Shown: positions 1 through 10,612 of the stretch, piece after piece
Position numbering within the stretch: position 1 is the first letter of the stretch
How the letters are laid out: each line of letters starts with the position of its first letter
Assembly: GCA_021464415.1 (NCBI GenBank)
Contig: CM038468.1
Span: 34,274,969 to 34,338,968, forward strand
Direction of reading: 5' to 3'
From: Lonicera japonica
Taxonomy: Eukaryota > Streptophyta > Magnoliopsida > Dipsacales > Caprifoliaceae
Length of the DNA stretch: 64,000 bases
Notes under the pieces: generated by a model
The model's input: only the letters and a program-made list of their open reading frames with translations
What the model was told of the DNA's origin: nothing
The model's database searches: none
Translations under genes and position numbers: made by a program

Positions 1-1560
1 GCGATAAAAGGTGAAATTTTGGTCATCCTCTTGCATGTTCAGCTCATCTCCAAATGCTAAAATCTCATAACCTTCATTAAATAATTTGTGAAAATAGTTC
101 TTCCATCTCTCTTGTATGTCTTGTTCTTTAACCAGGACATTACCTTCTTCGTCCTTGATGCATCTCACTTGATCCAAGTCGTTTGTCTTCCTTTCTCGAC
201 CCTTAGCAAGTCGGTAAATAGCTTTTTCTCCAGCTTTGGTGCCTAAAGATTGGTATAATCCATCAAAAGCTTTAGTCCTCGACTCACTCACCGCCTTCTT
301 AGTCTCTTTCTTTGCTTCTTTGTAAGATTCCCAATTTTCCGCATTCTTACATAGAGACCAAGCTTTAAAGCATTTCCTTTTTACCTTAACTTTATCTTGT
401 ACACTATCATCCCACCACCAAGATTCTTTATCCCTAGGTCCACATCCTCTTGATTCACCCAGCGTCTCTTTAGCTATCTTCCTGATCCCCTCGGCCGCCT
501 TGTCCCACATATCATTTGCGCTTCCGTTTGCCTCCCAAAACCCTCCCTCCAGCACCTTGTGTTGGAAGATCCTTTGTTTTTCACCCTTCAAATGCCACCA
601 TCTAATCCTTGAAACCTTACCTTGGCCCCTTCTCTTCACTTTCCCCTTAACTCGTATATCCATCACAAGGACTCTATGTTGGGTAGTCAAGCTCTCTCCA
701 GGTATGACTTTACAGTCCATACAACTCTTTCGATCTCCTTTCCTAAAGAGGAAGAAATCGATCTGAGAGCATGTTGCCCCACTCTTGTATGTGATGAGGT
801 GCTCCTCCCGCTTCTTAAAACATGTATTAGCAACCATAAGATCATAAGCAGACGAGAAATCAAGGATGGATTTTCCCTCGGTATTTACCACCCCAATGCC
901 ATAACCTCCATGCACCCCCCTATAGTTTTCAGAAGAGCTCCCTACATGCCCATTCAGATCCCCTCCTAGGAAAATCTTTTCTCTAAGTGGTATATCATGG
1001 ATCAAGCCTTCTAAGTCTTCCCAAAATTTTATCTTGAGGTGTTCTTCACACCCGACTTGAGGTGCATAAGCACTGATCACATTAAAAGTGTCCTGCTCCA
1101 CTACAAATTTTAAGGCTAGGATCCTATCTCTTACCCTCTTTACCTCTACAATGTCCTTCCACCATTTGTCGACAATTATACCCACTCCATTTCTCGATTT
1201 AACCTTGCCAGTGTACCAAAGCTTAAAACCCGAAGTGTCTAATTCCTTCGCCTTAGCTCCAACCCACTTAGTTTCTTGAAGGCACATGAAATTGATCCTC
1301 CTCCTGATCATAGTGTCAACTATTTCCATAGATTTTCCTGTGAGTGTGCCTATATTCCAAGTCCCAAAACGAATCCTCCTCTCATGAACTAGCTTCTTTA
1401 CCCGCACCCGTTCACAAAGATGCGGGAACCCTTGCTTATTTTTCACTACATTCAGGCGGCGATGTAGCGGCCCTTGCTCATTTGTCACTGGACTCGGACG
1501 ATCCAGCGCGTTGCTTCTAGGCAACGACCTAGCATTAACACTCTTATATCGTTTGTCCAT
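1..1560 (-). CDS. RTE-type LINE polyprotein, endonuclease and start of RT region (partial)
   Basis: Reading from ATG at 1560 down to base 1 gives 520 codons without a stop, so the frame continues past the window edge. Residues about 68-330 form an endonuclease/exonuclease/phosphatase domain. The visible motifs are GTWNIGTL, LQETKW, a GDLNGH block and a CSQIDFFL block, with the catalytic-histidine motif TTQHRVLVMD after them. Downstream is the linker found in plant RTE elements (WWWDDSVQDKVK, then RCIKDEEGNVL), which leads into reverse transcriptase beyond the window. In this family the enzyme nicks genomic DNA and primes reverse transcription of its own RNA. The ATG is the first one downstream of a conserved-looking 5' leader. 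Unlike the neighbouring L1 element, this stretch has no break, so it is young or still functional. The RTE clade is assigned from motif style, without a search. Confidence 0.88.
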   Translation of the reverse strand, partial: MDKRYKSVNARSLPRSNALDRPSPVTNEQGPLHRRLNVVKNKQGFPHLCERVRVKKLVHERRIRFGTWNIGTLTGKSMEIVDTMIRRRINFMCLQETKWVGAKAKELDTSGFKLWYTGKVKSRNGVGIIVDKWWKDIVEVKRVRDRILALKFVVEQDTFNVISAYAPQVGCEEHLKIKFWEDLEGLIHDIPLREKIFLGGDLNGHVGSSSENYRGVHGGYGIGVVNTEGKSILDFSSAYDLMVANTCFKKREEHLITYKSGATCSQIDFFLFRKGDRKSCMDCKVIPGESLTTQHRVLVMDIRVKGKVKRRGQGKVSRIRWWHLKGEKQRIFQHKVLEGGFWEANGSANDMWDKAAEGIRKIAKETLGESRGCGPRDKESWWWDDSVQDKVKVKRKCFKAWSLCKNAENWESYKEAKKETKKAVSESRTKAFDGLYQSLGTKAGEKAIYRLAKGRERKTNDLDQVRCIKDEEGNVLVKEQDIQERWKNYFHKLFNEGYEILAFGDELNMQEDDQNFTFYR

Positions 1561-1692
1561 GTCATAAAGATTCGACTAAGTTTTACGTTGGCTGCCGACT
1601 GCCTAACACAACCCTCCTCCTTTATCCGGGCTTGGGACCGGCAGCATTAAAGTAACACTGGCGGAGTTGATTGCGCCAAAACACTAATAGGG
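1561..1692 (-). mobile_element. 5' leader of the RTE LINE
   Basis: Read on the minus strand, this stretch goes from a GC-rich leader (CTCCGCCAGTGTTAC, then GGTCCCAAGCCCGGA) to the ATG at 1560. Its style matches leaders I associate with plant RTE LINEs. The exact 5' end of the element is not marked by a target duplication that I can see, because the 3' end lies outside the window. The outer boundary is a guess within a few tens of bases. Confidence 0.6.
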
Positions 1693-2097
1693 AAAAATGC
1701 CAAGTCTCACACTAACAAGTTTTCTTCACTTGGCTCCATGTTCTTATGACAGCAGGAGGAGGAACAACCAAATTTAGCAGACGAATCAGAAATCAAGAAA
1801 GCCGGTACTAGTGGAACTGCAAGTTTTTTTCTCACATATCTTTGTTGTAGAATTTGCTTTAAATGTTGACGATCAATTTTCAATATTATGACTTCCTTTC
1901 ATGTATTACATTTCAACATAGAATTGGACAATATTCTGAATTTGGGGTTGATTTAATGTTTTTAGTTTAACCTTGTGTTTGTATTTAATTATAAACGGGG
2001 CCATTGGGTTCATAAATCTGAAATTAGAATTAAATGTTGTTGCCTTGGTCATTATATGCACAAATATCTTTTCCGGTTATATTATAGGTTTTGGTAA
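1693..2097. other. Unassigned flank with one exon-like stretch
   Basis: This stretch is mostly AT-rich with no convincing gene. At about 1752-1825 a short open stretch follows a CAG and encodes an acidic, glutamine-rich peptide (QEEEQPNLADESEIKK). Its composition resembles the acidic repeat exons at 9648-10123. It may be a distant exon of the same broken host gene, but this is only a hint. Confidence 0.25.
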
Positions 2098-2290
2098 AGT
2101 AACTTTGTAGATACCTTCTATCTTTAACTCAGGAAATGTTATTGACATTTTCAGGCGGTTATTTCTGTGCCGAAGAATTGTAACATGCACATTGACTTGA
2201 CACCTAGAAACACTAGCAAAGTAGTTGTATGCTTGTTTGGAAAGCTCTAAGAGTGTGTTTGGTTGTACTTCATTACCATGAGAAATGCCC
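2098..2290. repeat. Diverged direct repeat, copy A
   Basis: This segment aligns by eye in the same orientation with about 8940-9110. Shared blocks include TTCAGGC(A/G)GTTA, ATGCCGAAGA-like text, TGACTTGACACCTA, AAACAC and CTAAGAGTGTGTT. Identity is roughly 70-80 percent with small indels. The two copies bracket the L1 LINE at 2312-7960. They may be an older duplicated unit in the host DNA into which the LINE inserted. No protein is recognised. Confidence 0.6.
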
Positions 2291-2341
2291 AATATCCCTT
2301 ATTTTCCTATCTTTTTTTTTTGAAAGCAACACAACCAACAA

Positions 2342-5300
2342 CTAGCATAAATCACGCAAAACAAAATCCGAAAGCCAAACCGGGACATCAGACCCCCAAG
2401 AAAGGCGAGAATCAGCACGAATAGCAAAAGCAGCTAACGAATTGGCCGCCTCATTCGCGGATCGTAAAACATGAGAACAAGACACCTCAGAAAAGGATTT
2501 AGCAAGATCTAAGAAGTCTAGAATAAACACCCCTACATCCGACTTCGGCGGAATCTTAGACAGAACCATATTCACCACCTGCAGAGAATCACTGTTAATT
2601 TCGACAGACCGCAAACCCAACAGAGAGGCAAAACGCAGCCCCTCTAAGAGTGCAAGGGCCTCTGCCTCTACCGCCCCTAAACAGGCTGGAACTGGAATCG
2701 CCGTAGCACCAATAACTCCTCCCCTCTCATCCCAACAAATCACCTCCACCCCAAACCGACTGGAGATTGGATTAAACGCTGCGTCCACATTAATTTTCAC
2801 ACAACCCACTGCCGGTTTTACCCACGCTGCCACAATCAAAACTGGAGTAGAAACCCTTGATCTAATCGCCTTTAAGAAAGACTGAAGGTAGACTTCGGCC
2901 GCAGCAAGTAAAGCATCACCAGATCTGTCCAACCGACCCCGTACTCTCTCATTTCGGTCCGACCAAATATACCATGCCAATAGCGCGAAAAAACCCATCT
3001 TGCTGCTACCCCTGGACTGATGCAACTCCGAACAAAGATCCCCAAAGTTACCCCACCTGATCTCTGAATTGTATCCATCAACAAATCTTCACTTAGCCCA
3101 AATCTCCCGTACCATCGGACACGCCCACAACGCATGAAATACAGTTTCGCGGCCATTCCTACACCGAATGCAAAGGGTATTAGATACCACCCTCTTCCTG
3201 AACAGGGCCATGTTAGTAAGTAAAAGGTCCAAGGATGCACGCCACAAAAATACCCGAACTTTATTCGGTACCTGAAGATTCCACAATGCTTTCCACCACA
3301 ACCTGAGAGGGACCGAGGAACCAGAGCTCGTATTTGGCGCCAAACGAGCAACCCGATAGCCACTGCGAACTGAATATTCCCCCGATGAATTGAAATGCCA
3401 AACCCGGATGTCCTCCCTCACACTAGACCCCACCGGGATACGTAGGATGTCAGGGACTTCCACTTCTAGGAACCATGAGCGCACCTTTTGCGAATCCCAA
3501 ACGCCAGTAGGAAGGATTAAATCACTCACCAGGGCATCACAATGCATATCCCCCGGTGACCATGCTTAAAAGACCAAGGACGGGGAACCCATCGGTCATG
3601 AAACACTCGAATATTGTTACCGTTCCCCACTCGCCACCTAATACCCTTCAGGAGGTGGGACCGACCCCACCAGATCCCCCGCCACATAAGCGATCCATTC
3701 TTCCGAATCTCGTTCTCAAGAAAGTCACATGAGGGAAAGTATTTCTTCTTCAGGAACTGAGCCAAAAAAGACTCCGGCTCTCGCATGATACGCCACCCAA
3801 CTTTCGCCAACATAGCCCTATTGAAAGCACCTAAATCCTTGAATCCCATACCTCCCTCCCCCTTCAGAGCACACATTCTCTCCCACGAAGCCCATAACCT
3901 CACCAGATGACCCCACCAGAATCTGGCACAGAGAGATTGAATCTCCTTGCACAAAGACTCGGGGAACCGGATGCAGGACATGAAATAGTTTGGGATAGCT
4001 TGCAGAACAGCCTTAATCAGGATCTCCTTACCCCCCTCGAGAAAAATCGCCTCGGCCCCAGCCTCTGATCTTTTTCAGAACCCTCTCCTTAATCTTTCTC
4101 GACACCTCCCTTTTACTTCTACCCAAACATAAAGGCATTCCCAAGTATTTAGAGAATCGATCAATCAACTCCATCCCTGCCACCCTCGAGCATGCTCTAC
4201 GCTTCCTAAGGCTGAGATTTGGGCTACACGTTAGGCTAGATTTATCAAAGTTAACCCGCTGTCCCAAAGCCTCCTTATATCTACACTGTCCCGAAACATC
4301 CGACACTGCCGCGGACCCCCTTCCAGAAGATCATACTATCATCGGCAAGGAAGAGGTGCGACAAATTAACTCCCCCATGAACCACGGCAAACCCCGCCAA
4401 TACTCGGGAATTGATTGCCTCCCTGATCAGACTGTCTAACCCTTCCGAACATAGTAAAAACAGATGCAGCGAGAGCGGATCCCCTTGTTGAATGCCCCTC
4501 TGAGGCCTAGCCGAGCCAGAACGGGCACCATCAGAATGGACGAATATGAAACTGAAGAAACGCGCTCCATCATCCAAGCAATCCATGTATCACTAAAGCC
4601 CAATTGAGTCATAATAGCCTGTAAAAAACCCCACTTGACCCTATCATAGGCTTTACTCATATCGAGCTTAGCCGCCATCAGACCCTCCACACCAGTTTTT
4701 TTTTATACAGGTAATTCAGAGATTCAAAAGCCATGACAACATTATCAATGATCAGACGCCCCTGAACAAAAGCACTCTGATTCGGGGAGATAATACTCGG
4801 GAGAATCTGCCTCAATCTATTAGATAAGACCTTAGAAATAATTTTGTACGTCACATTACATAAACTGATAGGCCGAAAGTCAGATAATCGCATTGGCTTA
4901 GGAATTTTAGGAATCAACACAATATTCGTAGCATTAATAGCCGCAAGGGATATACCTGAGAAGAGAAAATCCCTGCACATCCTTAAAAGATTATGCTTCA
5001 CCACATCCCAATATTTCTGAAAGAACAGCGGGGGGAACCCATCCGGCTTTGGAGATTTTGTCGGACCCATCTGAAACAATGCCACCCTAACCTCCTCTTC
5101 CAAAACCTCCGCACATAGCCTTGCATTCATCTCATCCGAAACCCTAGGGGCCACACACCTGGTAACCCGCTCCATGGATGCTACAGACGCGAATGATAAT
5201 GAAAAAAGACTCCCAAAATACTCCTTCATCACCCTCATCATTCCCTCAAGGGAAGTATGAAGAACCCCGTTCTGATCCTGGAGGCCCTCAATAAAATTCT

Positions 5301-6430
5301 TACGCCTTCTACGGGACGCGCGCTGATGGAAATACTTTGTGTTACGGTTCCCATCCTTCAACCACTCCGCTTTACCACGCTGACGCCAATACACCTCCTC
5401 TTGGTCCAACAAGTCCGTAACTTCCTTTTCAAGGTTCTTGACTCTAACAAAAAACTCATCATTAATAGGGCGTGACCAGGCCTCTTCGAGCAGCGCCTGT
5501 TTCTGCCGTAACCGAGATGAAAAACCACGAAAGACTTGGTGATTCCAATTCGTCAACTCCCTAGTACATTTACCCAAAGCCTCTTGCACACAACCAATCG
5601 CAGATTGACCCGAAACCCTCCCTCGGCCCCACGTCGAGGCGACTAAACTATCACAAGCCTCATATCTCGACTAAGCTTGCTCGAAGAAAAACCGCTTGGG
5701 ACTCCTGAATCGCGAATTAGATCGATCCCAACCTTCGTCTGCAAAGATATCTCAACCATCCAGTGGTCAGAAAAACCAAAGCCCAAATGGTTAACCACGC
5801 CGTGAGGGAACAGATTCCTCCAGCTAGTCGAACAAACACCCCTATCTAATCTCTCTGCCAACGACTGATCACCGACCCCTCGTTTCCATGTGAACTTTGG
5901 CCCATGAAAACCCATATCCAGCAAGGAACAATCTGCCAAAGCCTCTGAAAAAAGAGACATCTGTTGGAAAGGCCTATCATTGCCTCCCCGCTTCTCCGCC
6001 CGCACAGAATCTCGTTAAAATCACCCACACAAAGCCACAGAAGCGAACTCTGAAAACTAAGTCGACGAAGCAATTCCCAAGATAAGTGCCGCAAATGAGT
6101 AACTGGCTGCCCATAAAAACCCATGAATCTCCAAGAGACCCCATCCTCTGCACTAATAACCGCATCAATGTGGGACGACGAGAATGACCGAATATCCACC
6201 GACAGACCATCTCTCCAAAATAAGGCTAGATCGCCAGCAAAACCAACCCAACTAACACCGAAACAATAATGAAACTGAAGCCGAACACGAAATATCTCCA
6301 GTTGATTCACCAACATCTTAGTCTCCATGAGGAAAACTAAGTCGGGAGCTTTAGAAGACAGCACTTTACAAAGTGATGCGAATGCCTGAGGGTTCCCAAG
6401 CCCTCGGACGTTCCAGCTTAGAAGATTCAT
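2342..6430 (-). pseudogene. LINE ORF2: endonuclease, reverse transcriptase, RNase H, multiply frameshifted
   Basis: In order from 6430 the visible parts are: EEP endonuclease (MNLLSWNVRGLGNP, FLMETKM, LCVGDFNEIL); reverse transcriptase at about 5000-4300 (FRPISLCNVTYKIISKVL, AKLDMSKAYDRVKW, GIQQGDPLS, and LADD where FADD is usual); a zf-RVT block at about 3300-3090 (PNKVRVFLWRA, CIRCRNGRETVFHALWACP); and a plant-type RNase H (KINVDAAF, INSDSLQVV) ending at 2342. At least six frame changes separate these pieces, and a TGA at 3090-3088 splits zf-RVT from RNase H. The family performs target-primed reverse transcription. This copy cannot make the enzyme. Confidence 0.88.
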
Positions 6431-7763
6431 GGCGCCCGGCGGGGCTGCACTCCAGCTGCCACCGATGAATCCATCCCTCCGACAACCTGCCCCTTATCTG
6501 CACCCCCAATGGTTCCCCTAGACCGCTTAGTCGTCGTCACATCATCCGACTTATCACCCCTCCTTTTAGCCCCTACTTGAGGCCCGTTCTCCATTATCAT
6601 CAAATCCCTCCCCCGTTCAATCTTTTTTCTAGTCCAGACCCGCTTAGGGGAGGAGGAAGAAGTATGTACCGGCTTCTTCTTCTTCGAACCTGTCCTAACA
6701 CCCACCAGCCTCACCCCCACATCTCCCTCTTCCACTGCCGTCACCTCCTTTTCCCCACCAGCCGTTAACCCACCCGACAAGCCCATTGGCAGTGCAACCA
6801 ATTCACGTAGTGCATGCTCTTCCGACCCTGTACTAGGAGCCTCACCATGCAGGTCATACCCCACCACATCAGAACCAATCGGAACGTCAGTGAGTCCTTG
6901 CATATCTGCATTAACGGTGCCAAATTACTCTCATTAGCGCCGGACCGAGACGCCGAAGAACTGCCAGAACCCGACGAAGCCTTACTCCCACGCCTGTTTA
7001 TGACCTCTTCCCGAGTTACAGACACACCACCACCACGGAGCCACATACGGTAAGGTCTTGTCCCATCACGCTCTGTCGGTGATAAACTGATATACTTAGT
7101 ACAATCTTTGAAACCGTGGCCAATACATCCACATTCGAAGCAAAAATTCGGCAATGGTTCATATGACACAGGAACCCACACCGGCGACGTACCAACTTGT
7201 AATCCAACCATCACCCCACGCTTGAGGGGTTTAGTTATATCCATCAGAATCCTAACCCGTACAAACTTCCCTAGACCGTCATTATTCATCCCCACATCTA
7301 CGTCCTCCACTACTCCTATCTTGCCACCAGTCACCGTCGCAACCTCTCGTGAGTGACAGAGGAGCGGAAGATTGTACAAACGCACCCAAAATCTCTCATG
7401 TGAAAACTGCATAGTTGATGGTTGAACAGTGCCATCCACACGTTGAATACAAACCAACAAATGCTCAAAGTTCCAGGGACCTTTGCGGAGAACCCACGCA
7501 ACATCATCAGCCCGAGCGAAGGTTAAAGAGAAAGTATTACGGCCTGCTTCTGTAAGAGAGAACTCGAGTCCCCAAGCCTTCCTCATAGCAGCGCGAAATC
7601 CCTCTCGGTTGATCTGCTTGGCCGTAAAAACCCTCCCCATCAGAACCAGTTCTTCTAATCCTCTATACTTACATAACAATTCATCACCAACCATTGCAGC
7701 GTCTCGCTCCTCTTCTGTTAAGGAAACGACCCTCATCATGGCCTCTAAATCATGATCGTCCAT
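6427..7763 (-). pseudogene. LINE ORF1: DUF4283 / CCHC nucleic-acid-binding protein, frameshifted
   Basis: Starting at ATG 7763, the N-terminal about 190 residues match the DUF4283 type found in plant L1 ORF1 (FRAAMRKAWG, LRKGPWNFEHLLVCIQR, RFWVRLYNLPLLC). A zinc knuckle follows, CFECGCIGHGFKDC, and then a serine-rich tail. Near 6900 the frame is lost. The downstream frame, a basic tail with SKKKKP and KRSRG, continues to a TGA at 6429-6427. ORF1 proteins of this family bind the element RNA. The stop overlaps the ATG of ORF2 as ATGA. The upstream in-frame TTG at 7799 is not used here, because ATG at 7763 begins the conserved region. Confidence 0.82.
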
Positions 7764-7960
7764 CACAGCCACGGAGAAACAATAAACAAAACAAAACAAA
7801 CGGCAGCCTAACCACAGAATCTTCCAACGCCCTACCAGACAAGAGCACTCCGTAGGGGAGAAATCCTAGGAACGAACCTAGAAAGAAAACCCTAGACACG
7901 CTAGAGAGAGAAAGTTCTCATAGGAAACCCTAGAGAGAGACATCATCTCTCCGTATTCAA

Positions 7961-8939
7961 AACCACAAGTATGATGATAAAATTCCCTTTTTATCTATTA
8001 TATTTTTTTAGATACTTTAAAATTATTCGCTTTTACTACCTCTTATTTTCCATCTTTAGTTCTATTTGATTGCATTAGTTATAAAAGGGAACATTCTTCC
8101 TTGGTCCCAGCTGTTGTAACCTAATTATTTTCTATCCTATAGAGTCCATAAACCGCTCGCCCTGAACTTCGGGTTTTTATGAAGTCTTTTTTGATATAAA
8201 ACAATTCCAAGGAATTTAGTTGTTTCTGATGTTTGCCAATCAAATGCAACTTATTTCGTTACCATTTCCTTTGTTAATTCCATTAAGGTACGATTAGTTT
8301 TGGTTTATTCTCAGTCCAAATAATTGAGTTCCTTGGAACTGTTTTACACAGAAAATGAAAACTAGGGCCGGGAGACGGGGTTTTGGATTCGATAGAAAAG
8401 AAAAGAATATTGCTTTAAACAAGTTATACCATGATAATTGATTCCTTGGGAAATTTGAGCAATTAAACATCACATAAGTTGAAAATATGAATTATTGAGT
8501 GTTTTCTATGGAATACGACAATCAAATGCACCCCTAAAAAGCATCATGGAACTTGAGTGTGCAAGTTTAGATGACCTGGACTGCCAGCACTCCTCATTCG
8601 AATGATTGTAACATGTGAAAATGCTCAGCATTAAATGGTAGCACAATTTGAAAGAAACAAAAAGATAAGTGATCATTTGCATTTCCTATTTACCTTTCTT
8701 ATTTAGGGTTCTTAATTGCTTCTACAATATGCTTTTACGCTATATTAGATTTGGTGTTTTTGCGGGGATCATAGATATACAGTTGATATGCTATTTACGC
8801 TTTAGAAAAGGGGAATGTAAAATAAAATATAGCAGTCTATCGTAAGCAAAATAGGATAAATGTTCAAACTTTGTGTTTAAAGTTTTGTATTTGGTGTTAC
8901 TTATGAGTTAATATTTGTAGACTTTGTTTTGTGGTTAAC
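7961..8939. other. AT-rich stretch without recognisable gene
   Basis: I see no open frame with family features, no terminal repeats and no RNA gene here. The text is intron-like or intergenic, with T-rich runs. It separates the LINE 5' end from copy B of the diverged repeat. Confidence 0.5.
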
Positions 8940-9110
8940 TTATCAATTATTATTGACCTTTCAGGCAGTTAACTCCATGCCGAAGACTTGTTTGATGTGC
9001 ACTGACTTGACACCTACAAACACCATCAAATAATTATATACTTCTTTATAAAGCTTTAAGAGTGTGTTCCATTGCACTTCGTTTCCTTGGGAAAAGCACG
9101 AAGTTTCAAA
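8940..9110. repeat. Diverged direct repeat, copy B
   Basis: This is the partner of 2098-2290 in the same orientation. It shares TTCAGGCAGTTA, ATGCCGAAGACTTG, TGACTTGACACCTA and TTTAAGAGTGTGTTCC. The two copies are about 6.8 kb apart, and most of that distance is the LINE insertion. Without the LINE they would have been about 1.2 kb apart, which would fit a local duplication. Confidence 0.6.
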
Positions 9111-9647
9111 TTGTCCATCTTTATGGTGTTTGGTGGCATTAAATTTCCACGAAATCATTTTCATGCCTACAACTTGTTTTAACCTATGTTTTTTCTGTCG
9201 TATCCATTGAATCCATCCAAGGAATTCAATTTTTCTATCAGGTTAACCAATCAAATTAACTTCTCAATTCATTCCCTTAAGGTGTGCCCGATTGCCTGCT
9301 TTCGGTTTACACTGGACACAATTGAATTCTGTGGAGTTGTTTACATGGTAAAAAAATGCTCTGAAAATGTAGTGGGTGGTGAAATTATAGTGGCTGGTGA
9401 GAGTGCAATTTGTTTGGACCATGGCTGGTGAAATCAATGAAAACAAAGGCAGCTAACATAATAACATATATTGATGATGACAAAATGGCCACTCTTTCGG
9501 CGCAATAAAACCAACCAATTGAGAAAGTTGTTCTCTTGATTCTTTTGGCTATTTAAAAGAGGAAAAATGAAGGGAAACTATTTTGGCTACTAGTTCTTTT
9601 GTTTTGTGCATATTTATTTTTTTGATTGGCTCCTCTGATTCTTGCAG

Positions 9648-10123
9648 GAGCAACAGGGGCAGGAAGAAGAACCATCAAAGTCTGGCAACTCAGAAAATGA
9701 ATTCGAAACTGCACATCAACACTATTTGAGGAAGGGAAATGCTGCCGTAACTGATACCTCCTCGTCGGAGCAACATCAGGAGCAGGTGCAAGAAGCACGA
9801 AAGTCTGGCAACTCAGAATAAAAGTCCCAAAAAGCAGCAATAAATTTGAATCTGAAAGTGCACATGAACGTTATCTGATGAAGGGAAAAGTAGTCGTAAC
9901 CGACCCCTCATCTAAGCAACATCAAGAGAAGGATTGTGTGGAACCCCGCAGAGTCAATTGATGCAATTACTACTGATCAATTGATGCCATCTGAGGAAGT
10001 TGACCGTATGAATGAAATTGCCGCTGCTCAATTGATACTATCTGAGGAAGTTGACCTTCTCCCAGACAAATTCAAAAACCTTAAACACCAAGCCCTAGAC
10101 GTATCCAAGGAGCCAATAAAATA
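9648..10123 (+). pseudogene. Exon-like acidic tandem-repeat coding sequence, product unknown
   Basis: A pyrimidine-rich stretch ending in TTCTTGCAG (acceptor-like) precedes 9648. From there a frame reads EQQGQEEEPSKSGNSENEFE, and after about 140 bp a second copy of the KSGNSE unit appears, followed by an in-frame stop (SGNSE then TAA). A second diverged copy of the HxxYLxKG..VTD..S unit lies at about 9850-9930. Another internal repeat, DQLMPSEEVD then AQLILSEEVD, lies at 9975-10055 and ends at TAA near 10122. The peptide is acidic and glutamine-rich. I do not recognise the family. The internal stops and frame changes suggest a broken or duplicated exon of a host gene. Confidence 0.45.
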
Positions 10124-10177
10124 AGAGGAGGCATTTTTTTTAATTTTTTTTTTGTATTGGCCTTTATGTGTATGTAT

Positions 10178-10612
10178 ATATATATATATATATGGGTGCA
10201 TTTCAAGTGGGGACCTTAACTTAAGAACCTTATTTACGGACCGGGCCATTTGGCATGCTTCCCGATGAATTTTTTTGATGAAATTTGGTGGGGATGTTCT
10301 TCATCATGTGTAGAACAACTCTACAAAATTTTATAAAAAAATTAATCCGAAAAATGGGTTAGCTATAGGATTGAAAAAATATTGGATTTTATATATCTAT
10401 TTTTGGACCAATATTATTTAATCTTGTAGTTAACCTACTTTCCGGTTGAATATTTTGATGAAATTTGGTGGAGATGTTCTAAACATGATGAATAACATCT
10501 CCACCAAATTTCATCAAAAAATTCCATCGGGAAGCATGCCAAATGGCCCAATCTGTAAATAAGGTCCTTAAGTTAATGTCCTTACTTGAAATTTTTCCTA
10601 TATATATATATC
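10178..10612. mobile_element. MITE-like element with about 110-bp terminal inverted repeats
   Basis: The left arm (10190-10301) and right arm (10488-10600) are inverted copies. They share TTTCAAGT, GACCTTAACTTAAG, GGCCATTTGGCATGCTTCCC and GATGAAATTTGGTGG. The inner part contains a second small hairpin (10459-10517) made from the same GATGAAATTTGGTGGAGATG unit. Both ends abut (TA)n runs, as in MITE families that insert into TA microsatellites. No transposase is present. The superfamily cannot be assigned. Confidence 0.75.

Larger units (their letters stand above)
2312..7960 (-). mobile_element. L1-type LINE, degenerate
   Basis: This is a nearly full-length non-LTR retrotransposon on the minus strand. 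It has a 5' leader rich in CTCTCT and AAACCCTAG, ORF1 (7763-6427), ORF2 (6430-2342) and a poly(A) tail seen as ten T on the plus strand at 2312-2321. Both ORFs are broken, so the copy is inactive. The sequence next to the tail (ATATCCCTTATTTT) resembles that beyond the 5' end near 7981 (AATTCCCTTTTTATC). This may be a decayed target-site duplication, but the match is imperfect. The 5' boundary is approximate. Confidence 0.88.

Noticed and set aside
500..1279. Plus-strand open frames of 60-115 codons
   Set aside because: They are antisense shadows of the intact RTE endonuclease frame and lack any domain.
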